Source: an uncultured Clostridia bacterium | GTDB lineage: Bacteria > Bacillota > Clostridia > Oscillospirales > Acutalibacteraceae | Direction of reading: 5' to 3' | Length of the DNA stretch: 48,953 bases | Assembly: GCA_946627725.1 (NCBI GenBank) | Contig: CAMOVW010000002.1 | Coordinates: 1-48,953 of the forward strand | Shown here: positions 17,011 through 25,115 of the stretch, piece after piece | Numbering within the stretch: position 1 is the first letter of the stretch | Layout of the letters: the number at the start of each line of letters is the position of its first letter | Made by a program: the position numbers and the translations under genes | The notes under the pieces: generated by a model | The model's database searches: none | What the model was told of the DNA's origin: nothing | What the model saw: only the letters and a program-made list of their open reading frames with translations

Positions 17011-18261
17011 TTATCGGTACATATTCACGCTGTTTTGGGTTTTGTTTTTCGCTTTCTGCTTTGCTTCCCGTACCCGGTCGACGATCATGCGCGCCATCAG
17101 GGGGACTGCGGTTACAAGAAAGATAATATCCTCCACCAGCAGGTGTTCTTGCCATTCAGTGCGGGTGCTTATGTGACTCATGTGGTCGATCCTGTCGAAC
17201 AGGTCGAAGGTCATTCCAAACAGGAAAACGCCCCAAATGACCATGAATACGATCCCGATGACGGGGGATTTACGCAGTTCTTCTTTTTTGATAAAAGACA
17301 CGATAAACGGAATGATGGGAAGCGCGCTCACGACCCAGTCGAGATGGTAGGTTGGGTCGTTGTTCACGTTCAGCAGTACGCCCAAAAAAATCAGCGGGAC
17401 GCAGATGATCATAACCTTTTCATACAGGTAAAGGGCTTTCCATGGATTTTTTTTCTTCTTTTTCGGCGGCGTGATGAAAGGCGCTGCGGGTACGGCGGCG
17501 GGCCCCGGCGTATACATATTCGGCTGCGGCTGCGCCATGGGGGGCGCGGGCTGCGCGGGGGTTATTGCCGCGGCGGGGTTCGGTTCCGGCTGCCGAAGGG
17601 GCGGCTCCGCGCGCATCGGCTCTCTTTGGTGCTGCGCGGGGGCGGCTTGCGGCGGAGCGGGTTCCTGTTTTTTCTGCGCTGCGGCAGGCGGCGCATAAGG
17701 CGGCGCTGCAGGCGGCTGCTGCGGGATCTGCTGCTTTTTTTCAGGCGCGGACGCGTTTACGGGTTCCGCCTTTTTTGCGGACGGTTCCGGCGCTGCGGCG
17801 GTAGGGGAGGGCTTTTTTTCGGGCGGCGCGTCGCGGAACCGATCAAGGTTGTTTGCGGAATACAGCGTATGGTAAAACGGTTCTTCCGCATTGTATTTGT
17901 ATCTGAAAACGGATTGCAGCCGGTTCATCCGCATGGCCATGCCCACCGGAAGAGTCACGTCCTCCAGATATACGATCAGCCGGTCCTTTTCCAGATCCCG
18001 GGCAAAATTCAGTTCGTCCTTGCAGTTGCCGGAGGCGATATAGTTGTTCGATACAAATGCGATCATATAGCCGCAGTCCACAACCTTCTGGGCGATGTAC
18101 TGATCCCATTCGGTGCCGGGGTCGATGCCCAGATCAAACCAGATCCGGTAGCCGTCCCGCTGCATGCGCGCGATGATCTTTTGTACGGCTTCCCCGTCGC
18201 GGTGAGAGTAGCTTACAAAAATATACGGATCCGTTCCTTTGTACGGTACAGGGCTCTGCAT
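17011..18261 (-). CDS. TIR-domain protein with Pro-rich linker and four-helix membrane domain (copy 1)
   Basis: 416 residues. Residues 11-140 are a TIR domain: YIFVSYSHRDGEAV (strand A/box 1), DLGIDPGTEWDQYI, CGYMIAFVSNNYI and NCKDELNFA, in which Glu83 aligns with the catalytic NADase glutamate of plant and bacterial TIRs. Residues 145-270 are a Pro/Ala/Glu/Lys-rich linker. The C-terminus has about four membrane helices (283-299, 308-324, 333-351, 376-394) and a basic tail. Predicted: a membrane-tethered TIR facing the cytoplasm, able to cleave NAD+ if active. It is the second of two tandem copies, 64 bp after copy 2. Function (defence, signalling or sensing) is not known. Confidence 0.85.
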   Translation of the reverse strand: MQSPVPYKGTDPYIFVSYSHRDGEAVQKIIARMQRDGYRIWFDLGIDPGTEWDQYIAQKVVDCGYMIAFVSNNYIASGNCKDELNFARDLEKDRLIVYLEDVTLPVGMAMRMNRLQSVFRYKYNAEEPFYHTLYSANNLDRFRDAPPEKKPSPTAAAPEPSAKKAEPVNASAPEKKQQIPQQPPAAPPYAPPAAAQKKQEPAPPQAAPAQHQREPMRAEPPLRQPEPNPAAAITPAQPAPPMAQPQPNMYTPGPAAVPAAPFITPPKKKKKNPWKALYLYEKVMIICVPLIFLGVLLNVNNDPTYHLDWVVSALPIIPFIVSFIKKEELRKSPVIGIVFMVIWGVFLFGMTFDLFDRIDHMSHISTRTEWQEHLLVEDIIFLVTAVPLMARMIVDRVREAKQKAKNKTQNSVNMYR

Positions 18262-18279
18262 GCGATCATTTCCTTTCTG
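17661..18279. repeat. Direct duplication, unit 1 (TIR and linker coding DNA)
   Basis: Matches 19210-19828 at a constant offset of 1549 bp. By direct line-by-line comparison 17661-18237 is identical (577 bp), and only 4 mismatches occur in 18238-18279, clustered between 18238 and 18255. Identity includes all synonymous sites. Confidence 0.95.
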
Positions 18280-18325
18280 TCCGATTTTGATGAATGAAGC
18301 ATTGTTGGTTTTGCCGTAAGCTGAT

Positions 18326-19810
18326 TCATACCTGTTCGCACATGATCATGAAAATGGTTTCGTCGGCGTTATATACAAACACCAAACGGTATAACGAGTT
18401 CGTATAGCAGATATATTGCTTGCCATCCGACGCGGTTCCGGTTTCGTATCCGTCGCCGAGCTGCTTTGTTACGGCGGATATTTCCATGCCCGGGGCAAAG
18501 CCGCAGATGGTTTCGCCGCTTTCAAATGCGGCGATACCGCTGTAGCTTTCCGTTTGCTGGCCATCCGCATAATTCCGATTCAGAAACAGGCTGCCTCCGT
18601 TGCCGGTATTGTACTTGTTCCACGCAGAGTATTGTCTTGAGAAGCCCGCGATGTAAATGGATTTGGAAATATCAAATGATGCGTCGGTGATCCACAGCAG
18701 TTCGTTCGCTTGGGATATATGAAGCGGAAATGATATGTCTTTTTCGTTTACCGTAATCTTTGTGTAATCAGAGAATGATTGCTTTGCTGTTGAATTATTT
18801 ATAGAGGAATTCGGAGTTGCACTGCCGATTGCCGATACTATAATAATAACAAAGATAACTGCGGCAAGAATGGGGATGAGATAGATATTATGCCATTTTG
18901 AGCGATTTTTCTGCTTGCCGTTGGCTGCGGCGGTATTCGCCGGAGGCTGTTTCAGATTGTTTGCGGTATAGTTTGCGCCGAACGGTTTTGTTTGTATCTG
19001 CCGGGGTTGCTGCGCAGGTTTTTTTTCGGGCGCGGCGCCGGCGATGGGGGTTGCCGTATACATATTCTGCTGCGGCTGCGCCATGGGGGGCGCGGGCTTC
19101 GTGGGGGTTCTTGCCGCGGCGGGGTTCGGTTCCGGCTGCCGAAGGGGCGGCTCCGTGCGCATCGGCTCCCTCGGGTATTGCGCGGGGGCGGCATGCGGCG
19201 GCGGGGCGGGTTCCTGTTTTTTCTGCGCTGCGGCAGGCGGCGCATAAGGCGGCGCTGCAGGCGGCTGCTGCGGGATCTGCTGCTTTTTTTCAGGCGCGGA
19301 CGCGTTTACGGGTTCCGCCTTTTTTGCGGACGGTTCCGGCGCTGCGGCGGTAGGGGAGGGCTTTTTTTCGGGCGGCGCGTCGCGGAACCGATCAAGGTTG
19401 TTTGCGGAATACAGCGTATGGTAAAACGGTTCTTCCGCATTGTATTTGTATCTGAAAACGGATTGCAGCCGGTTCATCCGCATGGCCATGCCCACCGGAA
19501 GAGTCACGTCCTCCAGATATACGATCAGCCGGTCCTTTTCCAGATCCCGGGCAAAATTCAGTTCGTCCTTGCAGTTGCCGGAGGCGATATAGTTGTTCGA
19601 TACAAATGCGATCATATAGCCGCAGTCCACAACCTTCTGGGCGATGTACTGATCCCATTCGGTGCCGGGGTCGATGCCCAGATCAAACCAGATCCGGTAG
19701 CCGTCCCGCTGCATGCGCGCGATGATCTTTTGTACGGCTTCCCCGTCGCGGTGAGAGTAGCTTACAAAAATATACGGATCCGTTCCCTTATACGGTACCG
19801 GGTTCTGCAT
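18326..19810 (-). CDS. TIR-domain protein with single membrane helix and outer domain (copy 2)
   Basis: 494 residues. Residues 1-204 differ from copy 1 at only one position (Asn3 versus Ser3), so the TIR domain and catalytic-type Glu83 are the same. The Pro-rich linker continues but diverges, with one extra residue near 205 and a longer QPRQIQTKPFG segment. One membrane helix (309-328) is followed by a 165-residue outer domain with no recognised family; it contains Tyr/Gly-rich beta-like segments (ISFPLHISQANELLWITD, FAPGMEISAVTKQLGDGYETG). The FAPGMEISAVTKQLG part is faintly like SH3/beta-lactamase-inhibitor-type repeats, but this is weak. It lies 24 bp downstream of the SGNH lipoprotein gene and is probably co-transcribed with it. 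Confidence 0.85.
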   Translation of the reverse strand: MQNPVPYKGTDPYIFVSYSHRDGEAVQKIIARMQRDGYRIWFDLGIDPGTEWDQYIAQKVVDCGYMIAFVSNNYIASGNCKDELNFARDLEKDRLIVYLEDVTLPVGMAMRMNRLQSVFRYKYNAEEPFYHTLYSANNLDRFRDAPPEKKPSPTAAAPEPSAKKAEPVNASAPEKKQQIPQQPPAAPPYAPPAAAQKKQEPAPPPHAAPAQYPREPMRTEPPLRQPEPNPAAARTPTKPAPPMAQPQQNMYTATPIAGAAPEKKPAQQPRQIQTKPFGANYTANNLKQPPANTAAANGKQKNRSKWHNIYLIPILAAVIFVIIIVSAIGSATPNSSINNSTAKQSFSDYTKITVNEKDISFPLHISQANELLWITDASFDISKSIYIAGFSRQYSAWNKYNTGNGGSLFLNRNYADGQQTESYSGIAAFESGETICGFAPGMEISAVTKQLGDGYETGTASDGKQYICYTNSLYRLVFVYNADETIFMIMCEQV

Positions 19811-19828
19811 GCGATCATTTCCTTTCTG
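19210..19828. repeat. Direct duplication, unit 2 (TIR and linker coding DNA)
   Basis: Partner of 17661-18279. Similarity ends abruptly a few bases upstream of each gene's RBS (CAGAAAGGAAATGATCGC in both), so the RBS is shared but the upstream DNA is not. Confidence 0.95.
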
Positions 19829-19834
19829 CTTTAA

Positions 19835-20689
19835 TTAAAATGTGATCCTGCGCAGACGTATGGCAAGATTGCGGAAGAATTCTACAATGCGCTCCAGTAT
19901 AGAAGAACCGTTTCCGGTTTCCACCCAGTTATCGGGCTGCACCTCTACCGTGATCTCTGCGGTTTCGGCAAGCCCCAGCGTGTACAGCTTCTCCTGTACG
20001 GTTTTTGCAATCAGCAGGTTCCCTTCGGCGTTGGGGTGGATGGTATCCACCGCGATCAGGCCGCTTTTGCCCGCGAAGGCCGCCGCCACGTCCACGATTT
20101 CGATCTCGCCGGGGTGGTTCTCGGCGTAATCGGTGAAAACGGCGTTCAGCCTTGCAATGCCCTCGGCGTATACGCTGCCGAGCAGGGGCGCGGATTCAAT
20201 GGGGTTATACAGCGTCTGCATCAGTATCACGGCGTCTTTGTTGTATCTGCGTATCGTGGCTACGGCGGTATCAAAATTCTGCCGCACGTTTTCCACTACG
20301 TCGTCGATCGCGCCGTAATTGCCGACCAGCCCCTGTGCCGCAAGGGCGGGCAGGTTGCCCTTCAGAAAATCGTTGCCGCCGATGGTTACGCTGATGATAT
20401 CGGCCTCTTTGATGTGGCCGATCACGTCCTTTTCCGCCATGCGGCGCAGCAGCTTTGCCGTGGTGTGGCCGTTTACCGCGTCGTTATAGTAGAGAAAACC
20501 GTTGGTGTTGGCGATGATGCGCCCGTAATTGGCCTCCTTCGGGTTCTGTATCCCGGCGCCCACGCCGATGGAATCCCCCAGCACCAGATAGGTTTTCGCT
20601 CTTTCCGCGGCGCAGGAGGTGATACTCAGCGCGCAGAGCAGCGTCAGTACGCTGAGCAGCACGCATACGGTTTTTTTGAATTTTCGCAT
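19835..20689 (-). CDS. SGNH/GDSL hydrolase lipoprotein
   Basis: 284 residues. Signal peptide with a lipobox-like SITSC (Cys26). SGNH blocks: GDSIGVG with nucleophile Ser40, NGHTTAKLL (block II region), GGND at 104-107, and DTIHPN near 216, giving the catalytic Asp-His. An outer-surface esterase or deacetylase is expected, possibly acting on wall or dietary polysaccharide esters; the substrate is unknown. The tail is unusual: an amphipathic basic segment FFRNLAIRLRR just before the stop. GGAGGAC RBS. It is the first gene of the minus-strand TIR cluster. Confidence 0.92.
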   Translation of the reverse strand: MRKFKKTVCVLLSVLTLLCALSITSCAAERAKTYLVLGDSIGVGAGIQNPKEANYGRIIANTNGFLYYNDAVNGHTTAKLLRRMAEKDVIGHIKEADIISVTIGGNDFLKGNLPALAAQGLVGNYGAIDDVVENVRQNFDTAVATIRRYNKDAVILMQTLYNPIESAPLLGSVYAEGIARLNAVFTDYAENHPGEIEIVDVAAAFAGKSGLIAVDTIHPNAEGNLLIAKTVQEKLYTLGLAETAEITVEVQPDNWVETGNGSSILERIVEFFRNLAIRLRRITF

Positions 20690-20787
20690 TTATTTTGTCC
20701 TCCGGTTTTTTGCTGGACTTTTCGGTTTTTGTATGCTACACTGATATTATACGGGAGAATACTTATTGAAAGAAAAGGGGAAGAATC
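20690..20787. promoter_or_regulatory. Divergent promoter region (SGNH-TIR operon and zinc-ribbon gene)
   Basis: Plus strand: TGGACT (20714-20719), 17 nt, TACACT (20737-20742), preceded by TATGC. Minus strand: a perfect TATAAT (20746-20751 read in reverse) with only a weak -35. The two -10 boxes nearly touch, so transcription in the two directions may compete. Confidence 0.55.
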
Positions 20788-22302
20788 ATGCTTTGCAGAT
20801 ATTGCGGTAATCAGAACGATAACAAAAGTACGGTATGCGCTTTTTGCGGCAGAGCGCTTTATGACGCCGACGCCACGGCGGCGGGCGCATTTTCCTATCC
20901 CGCCGGAAACAATGCGCCGGGGTACGCGCAGGGTGCAGATCCGCAGTATGCGAATCCGCAGCCCGGTTACGGTCCGCCTGCAAACGGGCAGTACGTAAAC
21001 CCGTATCTGGCGCAGCCGCAGGACCCGCAATCGGATGCCACCGTGGTGATGCGCGGCCCGTACGGGCAGCAGCCTGGTTACGGTTCGCCTGCAAACGGGC
21101 AGTACGTAAATCCGTATCCGGCGCAGCGGCAGGGTCCGCAATCGGACGCCGCGGCAATGCGCGGCCCGTATGGGCAGCCTGCAAACGGGCAATACGTAAA
21201 TCCGTATCCGGCGCAGCCGCAGGATATGCAATCGGACGCCACCGTGGTGATGCGCGGCGCCTACGGGCAGCAGCCCGGTTACGGTCAGCCGGTAAATCCG
21301 CAGCCCGGGTTTGCGCAGCCCGGTTACCCGCAGGGCCAAACGGCCGACCCGAAGAAAAAGAAAAACGGTTCTTCAAAAATGATCGTGGGCATTGCTGCAG
21401 GCGTTGCTGCAGCGCTTGTGATCCTCTCTCTGCTGGGTATTTTTGTGATTTATCCCAGGCTGGTTGAAAACAATTACGAGCTTGAAGACGTACAGCTGTA
21501 TGTAGGCGAGAGCTACGATTTCGGCGTAAGTAAGGCTTCTCTCATCACTTCGGACGGCGGCGTGGCGTCGATTGAGGGCTCTTCGGTCAACGCGCTGTCG
21601 CCGGGCGTTGTTACGATAACGTCAAAATATCTGTTTTCTTCGGACAGCTGCACCGTTACCGTGTCGGAAGAAACCGTATCCCTGACAAAACCGGCGGATA
21701 CGACCCTTGCCGCGGGCGGCGTGATCACAATAGAGGCAACCATCGACGGCCCCTCCGACGTTTCGGATCTGACCTGGGAAGTGGACAATGAAAAGGTGGC
21801 TTCGGTGGATGCGACCGGTAAACTGAGTGCCCATTCGCCGGGCAGCGTTACCGTTACCGCATCCCTGCCGGGCGGCGGCAGCGATACCTGCCGCTTTACC
21901 GTTACCGCGCCGGAGGTCAACCAGAAAAACGGTTTTGTGAAAACGCCTTCGGGCAGTAAGATCGCTCCGGTCACCGTTCACGCATCGTCGGACAGATCCG
22001 CTTTTGTGTATTTCAAATCGCTCAGCGATGCTTCAAAGGATTTCTCACTGTTTATCGGCAAGGGAACCACGGTCAACGTGGATGTGCCGGTCGGCAAATA
22101 TGAGATGTATTACGCCAGCGGCGCGGTATGGTACGGTACCGAATTCAAATTCGGTGCGGATACGGTTTACAAAACCACCGACGAGGTGTTCAATTTCTAT
22201 ACCTCCGGCAATTACGCTTACGGTACCGAGCTCACGCTCTATACGGTTTCCGGCGGAAATCTCAGCACAAAAGAGATCGACGGTTCCGATTTCCCGGATT
22301 AA
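20788..22302 (+). CDS. Zinc-ribbon membrane protein with Tyr/Gly/Pro repeats and bacterial Ig-like (BIG2) domain
   Basis: 504 residues. Residues 3-20 are a zinc ribbon (CRYC...CAFC). Residues 50-185 are a low-complexity linker with three repeats containing NGQYVNPY (starts near 66, 103 and 133) followed by QSDATVVMRG. One membrane helix at 197-222. The outer part begins with BIG2-like strands (YELEDVQLYVGESYDF, KVASVDATGKLSAHSPGSVTVTAS) up to about residue 375. It ends with a beta-rich domain of unknown family (GTTVNVDVPVGKYEMYYASG...WYGTEF). The function is unknown. The layout (cytoplasmic module, Pro-rich linker, helix, outer domain) parallels the neighbouring TIR proteins. A strong terminator follows. 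Confidence 0.85.
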   Translation: MLCRYCGNQNDNKSTVCAFCGRALYDADATAAGAFSYPAGNNAPGYAQGADPQYANPQPGYGPPANGQYVNPYLAQPQDPQSDATVVMRGPYGQQPGYGSPANGQYVNPYPAQRQGPQSDAAAMRGPYGQPANGQYVNPYPAQPQDMQSDATVVMRGAYGQQPGYGQPVNPQPGFAQPGYPQGQTADPKKKKNGSSKMIVGIAAGVAAALVILSLLGIFVIYPRLVENNYELEDVQLYVGESYDFGVSKASLITSDGGVASIEGSSVNALSPGVVTITSKYLFSSDSCTVTVSEETVSLTKPADTTLAAGGVITIEATIDGPSDVSDLTWEVDNEKVASVDATGKLSAHSPGSVTVTASLPGGGSDTCRFTVTAPEVNQKNGFVKTPSGSKIAPVTVHASSDRSAFVYFKSLSDASKDFSLFIGKGTTVNVDVPVGKYEMYYASGAVWYGTEFKFGADTVYKTTDEVFNFYTSGNYAYGTELTLYTVSGGNLSTKEIDGSDFPD

Positions 22303-22318
22303 ACGGTTCTTTAATCAT

Positions 22319-22347
22319 AAAGGCTGCCGCAGCGGCAGCCTTTTTTC
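22319..22347. terminator. Hairpin terminator between convergent genes
   Basis: AAAGGCTGCCGC/GCGGCAGCCTTTTTT: a nearly loop-free GC stem with a T-run. It ends the zinc-ribbon gene and, with its A-run, probably also the GH3 gene from the other side. Confidence 0.85.
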
Positions 22348-22380
22348 GGCGTCGCGCAAAACCTTTGCGATGCTGTCCGA

Positions 22381-24825
22381 TCAGATGGAGCTCATGAGCG
22401 GGCCGATGCCCTTCACGGCTTCGCCGATGCCGCCCACGATCTTGCCGATGCCCTTCATGGTGCCCTCGCCGTTCAGAATCTGGCAAAGGCCCTGGGCCAT
22501 ATCTTCGGTGAATACGCCCATGCTCATGCTGATAAAGCAGCGGATCGGGATCTGCAGCGCCATGCTCGTCATCATCTTCTCCTGCGCCGGGTTGCCCTTG
22601 GAAAGGGCGCGGAACAGGTTCACCAGCATGGCGTTGATCTTCTTGCCCGCCGGGGTGCCGTCCGCCTCTTCCAGAGAGGAATTTACGGTGATGCGGGGGT
22701 TATCCTCATCCTGATAGGGGATGGGCTTGCCAAGCAGGGCGGTAAAGGCCTCGTCCGTTACCTCCTGCACGTTGCCGGCGTAGTAAACCGGGGCTGCTTC
22801 ACGCAGATCGGGCATCTCCACCTCGCCGGCGGTGGAATCCACCTGCACGGCGGCGGTGAGCAGAATATTGCGGCTGGAGGCGCCCACCATGATCTCAAAC
22901 TTGCCGCTCTCCACGTGCCAATCGTGGATGTTCACGTTATAGTAAGCGAAGGCGCGTTTATCCAGCGTAAGGGTGACAGCGGTCTCTTCGCCGGGGGCGA
23001 GGAACACCTTTTTGAAGCCCTTCAGCTCCTTTTCGGGGCGGAAGACGGTGCTCTCCACGTCCTTTACGTACAGCTGGGCGATCTCCGCGCCCGCCACGCT
23101 GCCGGTGTTCTTTACCTTAAAGGATACGGTAAGGGTATCGGTATCCTTGATCTTTTTCTTTGAAAGCTTTAATCCGCTGTATTGGAAGGTGGTGTAGGAG
23201 AGGCCGTGCCCGAAGGGATAGCGCACGTCCAGCCCCGCCTTGTCGTAATAGCGGTAGCCGATGTAGATGCTCTCGCGGTATTCCACGCTGCGGCGGGTAC
23301 CGGGGAAGTTATAGTAAGCGGGGTTGTCGCTGAATTTTACGGGGTAAGTCTCCGCCAGCTTGCCGCTGGGGTTCACCTTGCCGTAGAGCAGGTTCGTTAC
23401 CGCCGCGCCGCCGGCCTCGCCGCCGAGGTAGGCGTTGAGGATGGCCTTCGCCTTGGGCTCCCACGCCATTTCTACCGGCGCGCCGCCGCACAGCACCACC
23501 ACGGTATTCTTATTCGCGGCGGATACGGCGTTCACAAGGTCCACGTGGCTGCGGGGGATGGAGAGATTTTCGCGGTCGAAGCCCTCGGATTCATATTCCT
23601 CCGTCAGGCCGATGAATACCACCGCCACGTCGGTGTGCCGGGCACATTCCACAGCCTCCTGCAGCAGGCGCAGGTCGGTCACGTCCTTCCGCTTGTCGTA
23701 ACCGCGGCAGTATACGATATTCTTACCTGCGGAAAGCATCGCGTCCAGCGCGTTGTCCACGTTTTTGGCGTTGATCTGGCTGGAGCCCGCCCCCTGATAG
23801 CGGGGGTTCTTGGCCATTTCGCCGATCAGGCACACGCGGGCGTCGTCCTTCAGCGGCAGAATGCCGTCTTCGTTTTTCAGCAGCACCATGGCGTTCTCCG
23901 CGATCTCGCGGGCGATCTCGTGGTGAGCTTCTTTATCGTATTCGCAGTCCGTAAGGCTGTCGCCCGCGTTCAGAATCAGCTCGATCAGCTCATCCACGCG
24001 GGCGTCCAGCGCTTCTTCGCTCAGTTCGCCGCTGTTTACGGCCTCCACCAGCTTTTTCGCGCCAAGGCCGTTGGAGCCGGGCATTTCCAGATTCTGCCCC
24101 GCGGCAATGCCCTTGGAGATCTCGTTCTCCGCGCCCCAGTCGGTCACCACCACGCCGTCAAAGCCCCAATCTTTGCGGAGCACGTCGGTCAGCAGCCACT
24201 TGTTTTCGGCGCAGTAATCGCCGTTCAGCCGGTTATAGGCGTTCATCACCGTCCAGGGCTTGCCCTCTTTTACGGCGATCTCAAACCCGGCGAGGTAGAT
24301 CTCCCGCAGGGTGCGCTCATCCGCTACGGTGTCTATGGTCATGCGGCGGGTCTCCTGGTTGTTCGCCGCAAAATGCTTCAGCGAGGTGCCCACGCCCTTG
24401 CTCTGCACGCCCTTGATGAACGCCGCGGCGATCTTGCCCGCAAGGTAGGGGTCCTCTGAAAAATACTCAAAATTTCTGCCGCACACGGGGCTGCGCTTCA
24501 TGTTCGCGCCGGGGCCCAGCAAAACGGAGATCTTTTCCGCAAGGCACTCCTCGCCCAGCGTCTGCCCCATTTTATACAGCAGGTCCTCGTCCCAGCTGCA
24601 TGCGGTAAGGGAGGCGGTAGGAAAGGCCACGGCGGGCACGCTGCCCATCACGTCGGTCTTCTCTTTTTTATCGTTGTGCTTTCTGAGCCCGTGAGGGCCG
24701 TCGGAAACCATAATGCTGCCCATCTGCAGCCGGTCGATGCCGTGCAGATGCCAGTAATCCTTGCCGGAGCAGAGCATAGCTTTCTCTTCCAGCGTAAGCT
24801 GCGCAATCAGTTCGGGGTGCTTCAT
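22381..24825 (-). CDS. Glycoside hydrolase family 3 (beta-glucosidase-like)
   Basis: 814 residues from the ATG at 24825, chosen because GGAGG lies 8 nt upstream; an ATG five codons earlier overlaps that RBS. It is cytoplasmic (no signal peptide). GH3 N-terminal barrel: MVSDGPHGLR, SLKHFAANNQETRR and nucleophile Asp in VVTDWGAENE. The (alpha/beta)6 sandwich includes GAGSSQINAKNVDNAL and GGAPVEMAW. A fibronectin III-like domain follows (YTTFQYSGLKLSKKKI...VKNTGSVAGAEIAQLYV). The last 130 residues are a helical extension seen in gut Firmicutes homologues. The exact glycoside is unknown. It is monocistronic, with its own promoter. Confidence 0.93.
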   Translation of the reverse strand: MKHPELIAQLTLEEKAMLCSGKDYWHLHGIDRLQMGSIMVSDGPHGLRKHNDKKEKTDVMGSVPAVAFPTASLTACSWDEDLLYKMGQTLGEECLAEKISVLLGPGANMKRSPVCGRNFEYFSEDPYLAGKIAAAFIKGVQSKGVGTSLKHFAANNQETRRMTIDTVADERTLREIYLAGFEIAVKEGKPWTVMNAYNRLNGDYCAENKWLLTDVLRKDWGFDGVVVTDWGAENEISKGIAAGQNLEMPGSNGLGAKKLVEAVNSGELSEEALDARVDELIELILNAGDSLTDCEYDKEAHHEIAREIAENAMVLLKNEDGILPLKDDARVCLIGEMAKNPRYQGAGSSQINAKNVDNALDAMLSAGKNIVYCRGYDKRKDVTDLRLLQEAVECARHTDVAVVFIGLTEEYESEGFDRENLSIPRSHVDLVNAVSAANKNTVVVLCGGAPVEMAWEPKAKAILNAYLGGEAGGAAVTNLLYGKVNPSGKLAETYPVKFSDNPAYYNFPGTRRSVEYRESIYIGYRYYDKAGLDVRYPFGHGLSYTTFQYSGLKLSKKKIKDTDTLTVSFKVKNTGSVAGAEIAQLYVKDVESTVFRPEKELKGFKKVFLAPGEETAVTLTLDKRAFAYYNVNIHDWHVESGKFEIMVGASSRNILLTAAVQVDSTAGEVEMPDLREAAPVYYAGNVQEVTDEAFTALLGKPIPYQDEDNPRITVNSSLEEADGTPAGKKINAMLVNLFRALSKGNPAQEKMMTSMALQIPIRCFISMSMGVFTEDMAQGLCQILNGEGTMKGIGKIVGGIGEAVKGIGPLMSSI

Positions 24826-24858
24826 CGTAAAGTCCTCCATCTTTTAATATACTTTTCT

Positions 24859-24887
24859 ATTATAAACGATAAAAAAGGAAAATGCAA
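24859..24887 (-). promoter_or_regulatory. Promoter of the GH3 gene
   Basis: Minus strand TTGCAT, 17-nt spacer, perfect TATAAT, placed about 34 bp before the ATG at 24825. Confidence 0.7.
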
Positions 24888-25053
24888 TATAGGAATTGGA
24901 ATGACATCAAATTCAATAAGGGATGTTTTCCGCAGGTCGCCCTGGATTTATCTTTGTTGGTTTGTTAAAAAACTGATATACTGAAATGCGGGGGGATATC
25001 TGCATCGATCCCGCGGAAAGGAAACGGGCCGCGGCGTTTTTCGGAAACGGCTA

Positions 25054-25082
25054 TTGACAAAGCCTGCGCCGCATGCTACACT
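25054..25082 (+). promoter_or_regulatory. Promoter of the OmpA-like lipoprotein gene
   Basis: Consensus TTGACA (25054-25059), 17-nt spacer ending ATGC, TACACT (25077-25082). The rest of the 290-bp gap 24826-25115 shows only the divergent GH3 promoter and nothing else recognisable. Confidence 0.75.
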
Positions 25083-25115
25083 CATTTCAATGATAAAAGA
25101 GGGGGTTGCTTTTTT

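Noticed and set aside
17661-19828. Insertion sequence or composite transposon causing the TIR duplication
   Set aside because: No transposase or terminal inverted repeats flank the copies; the duplicated DNA is coding and in frame.
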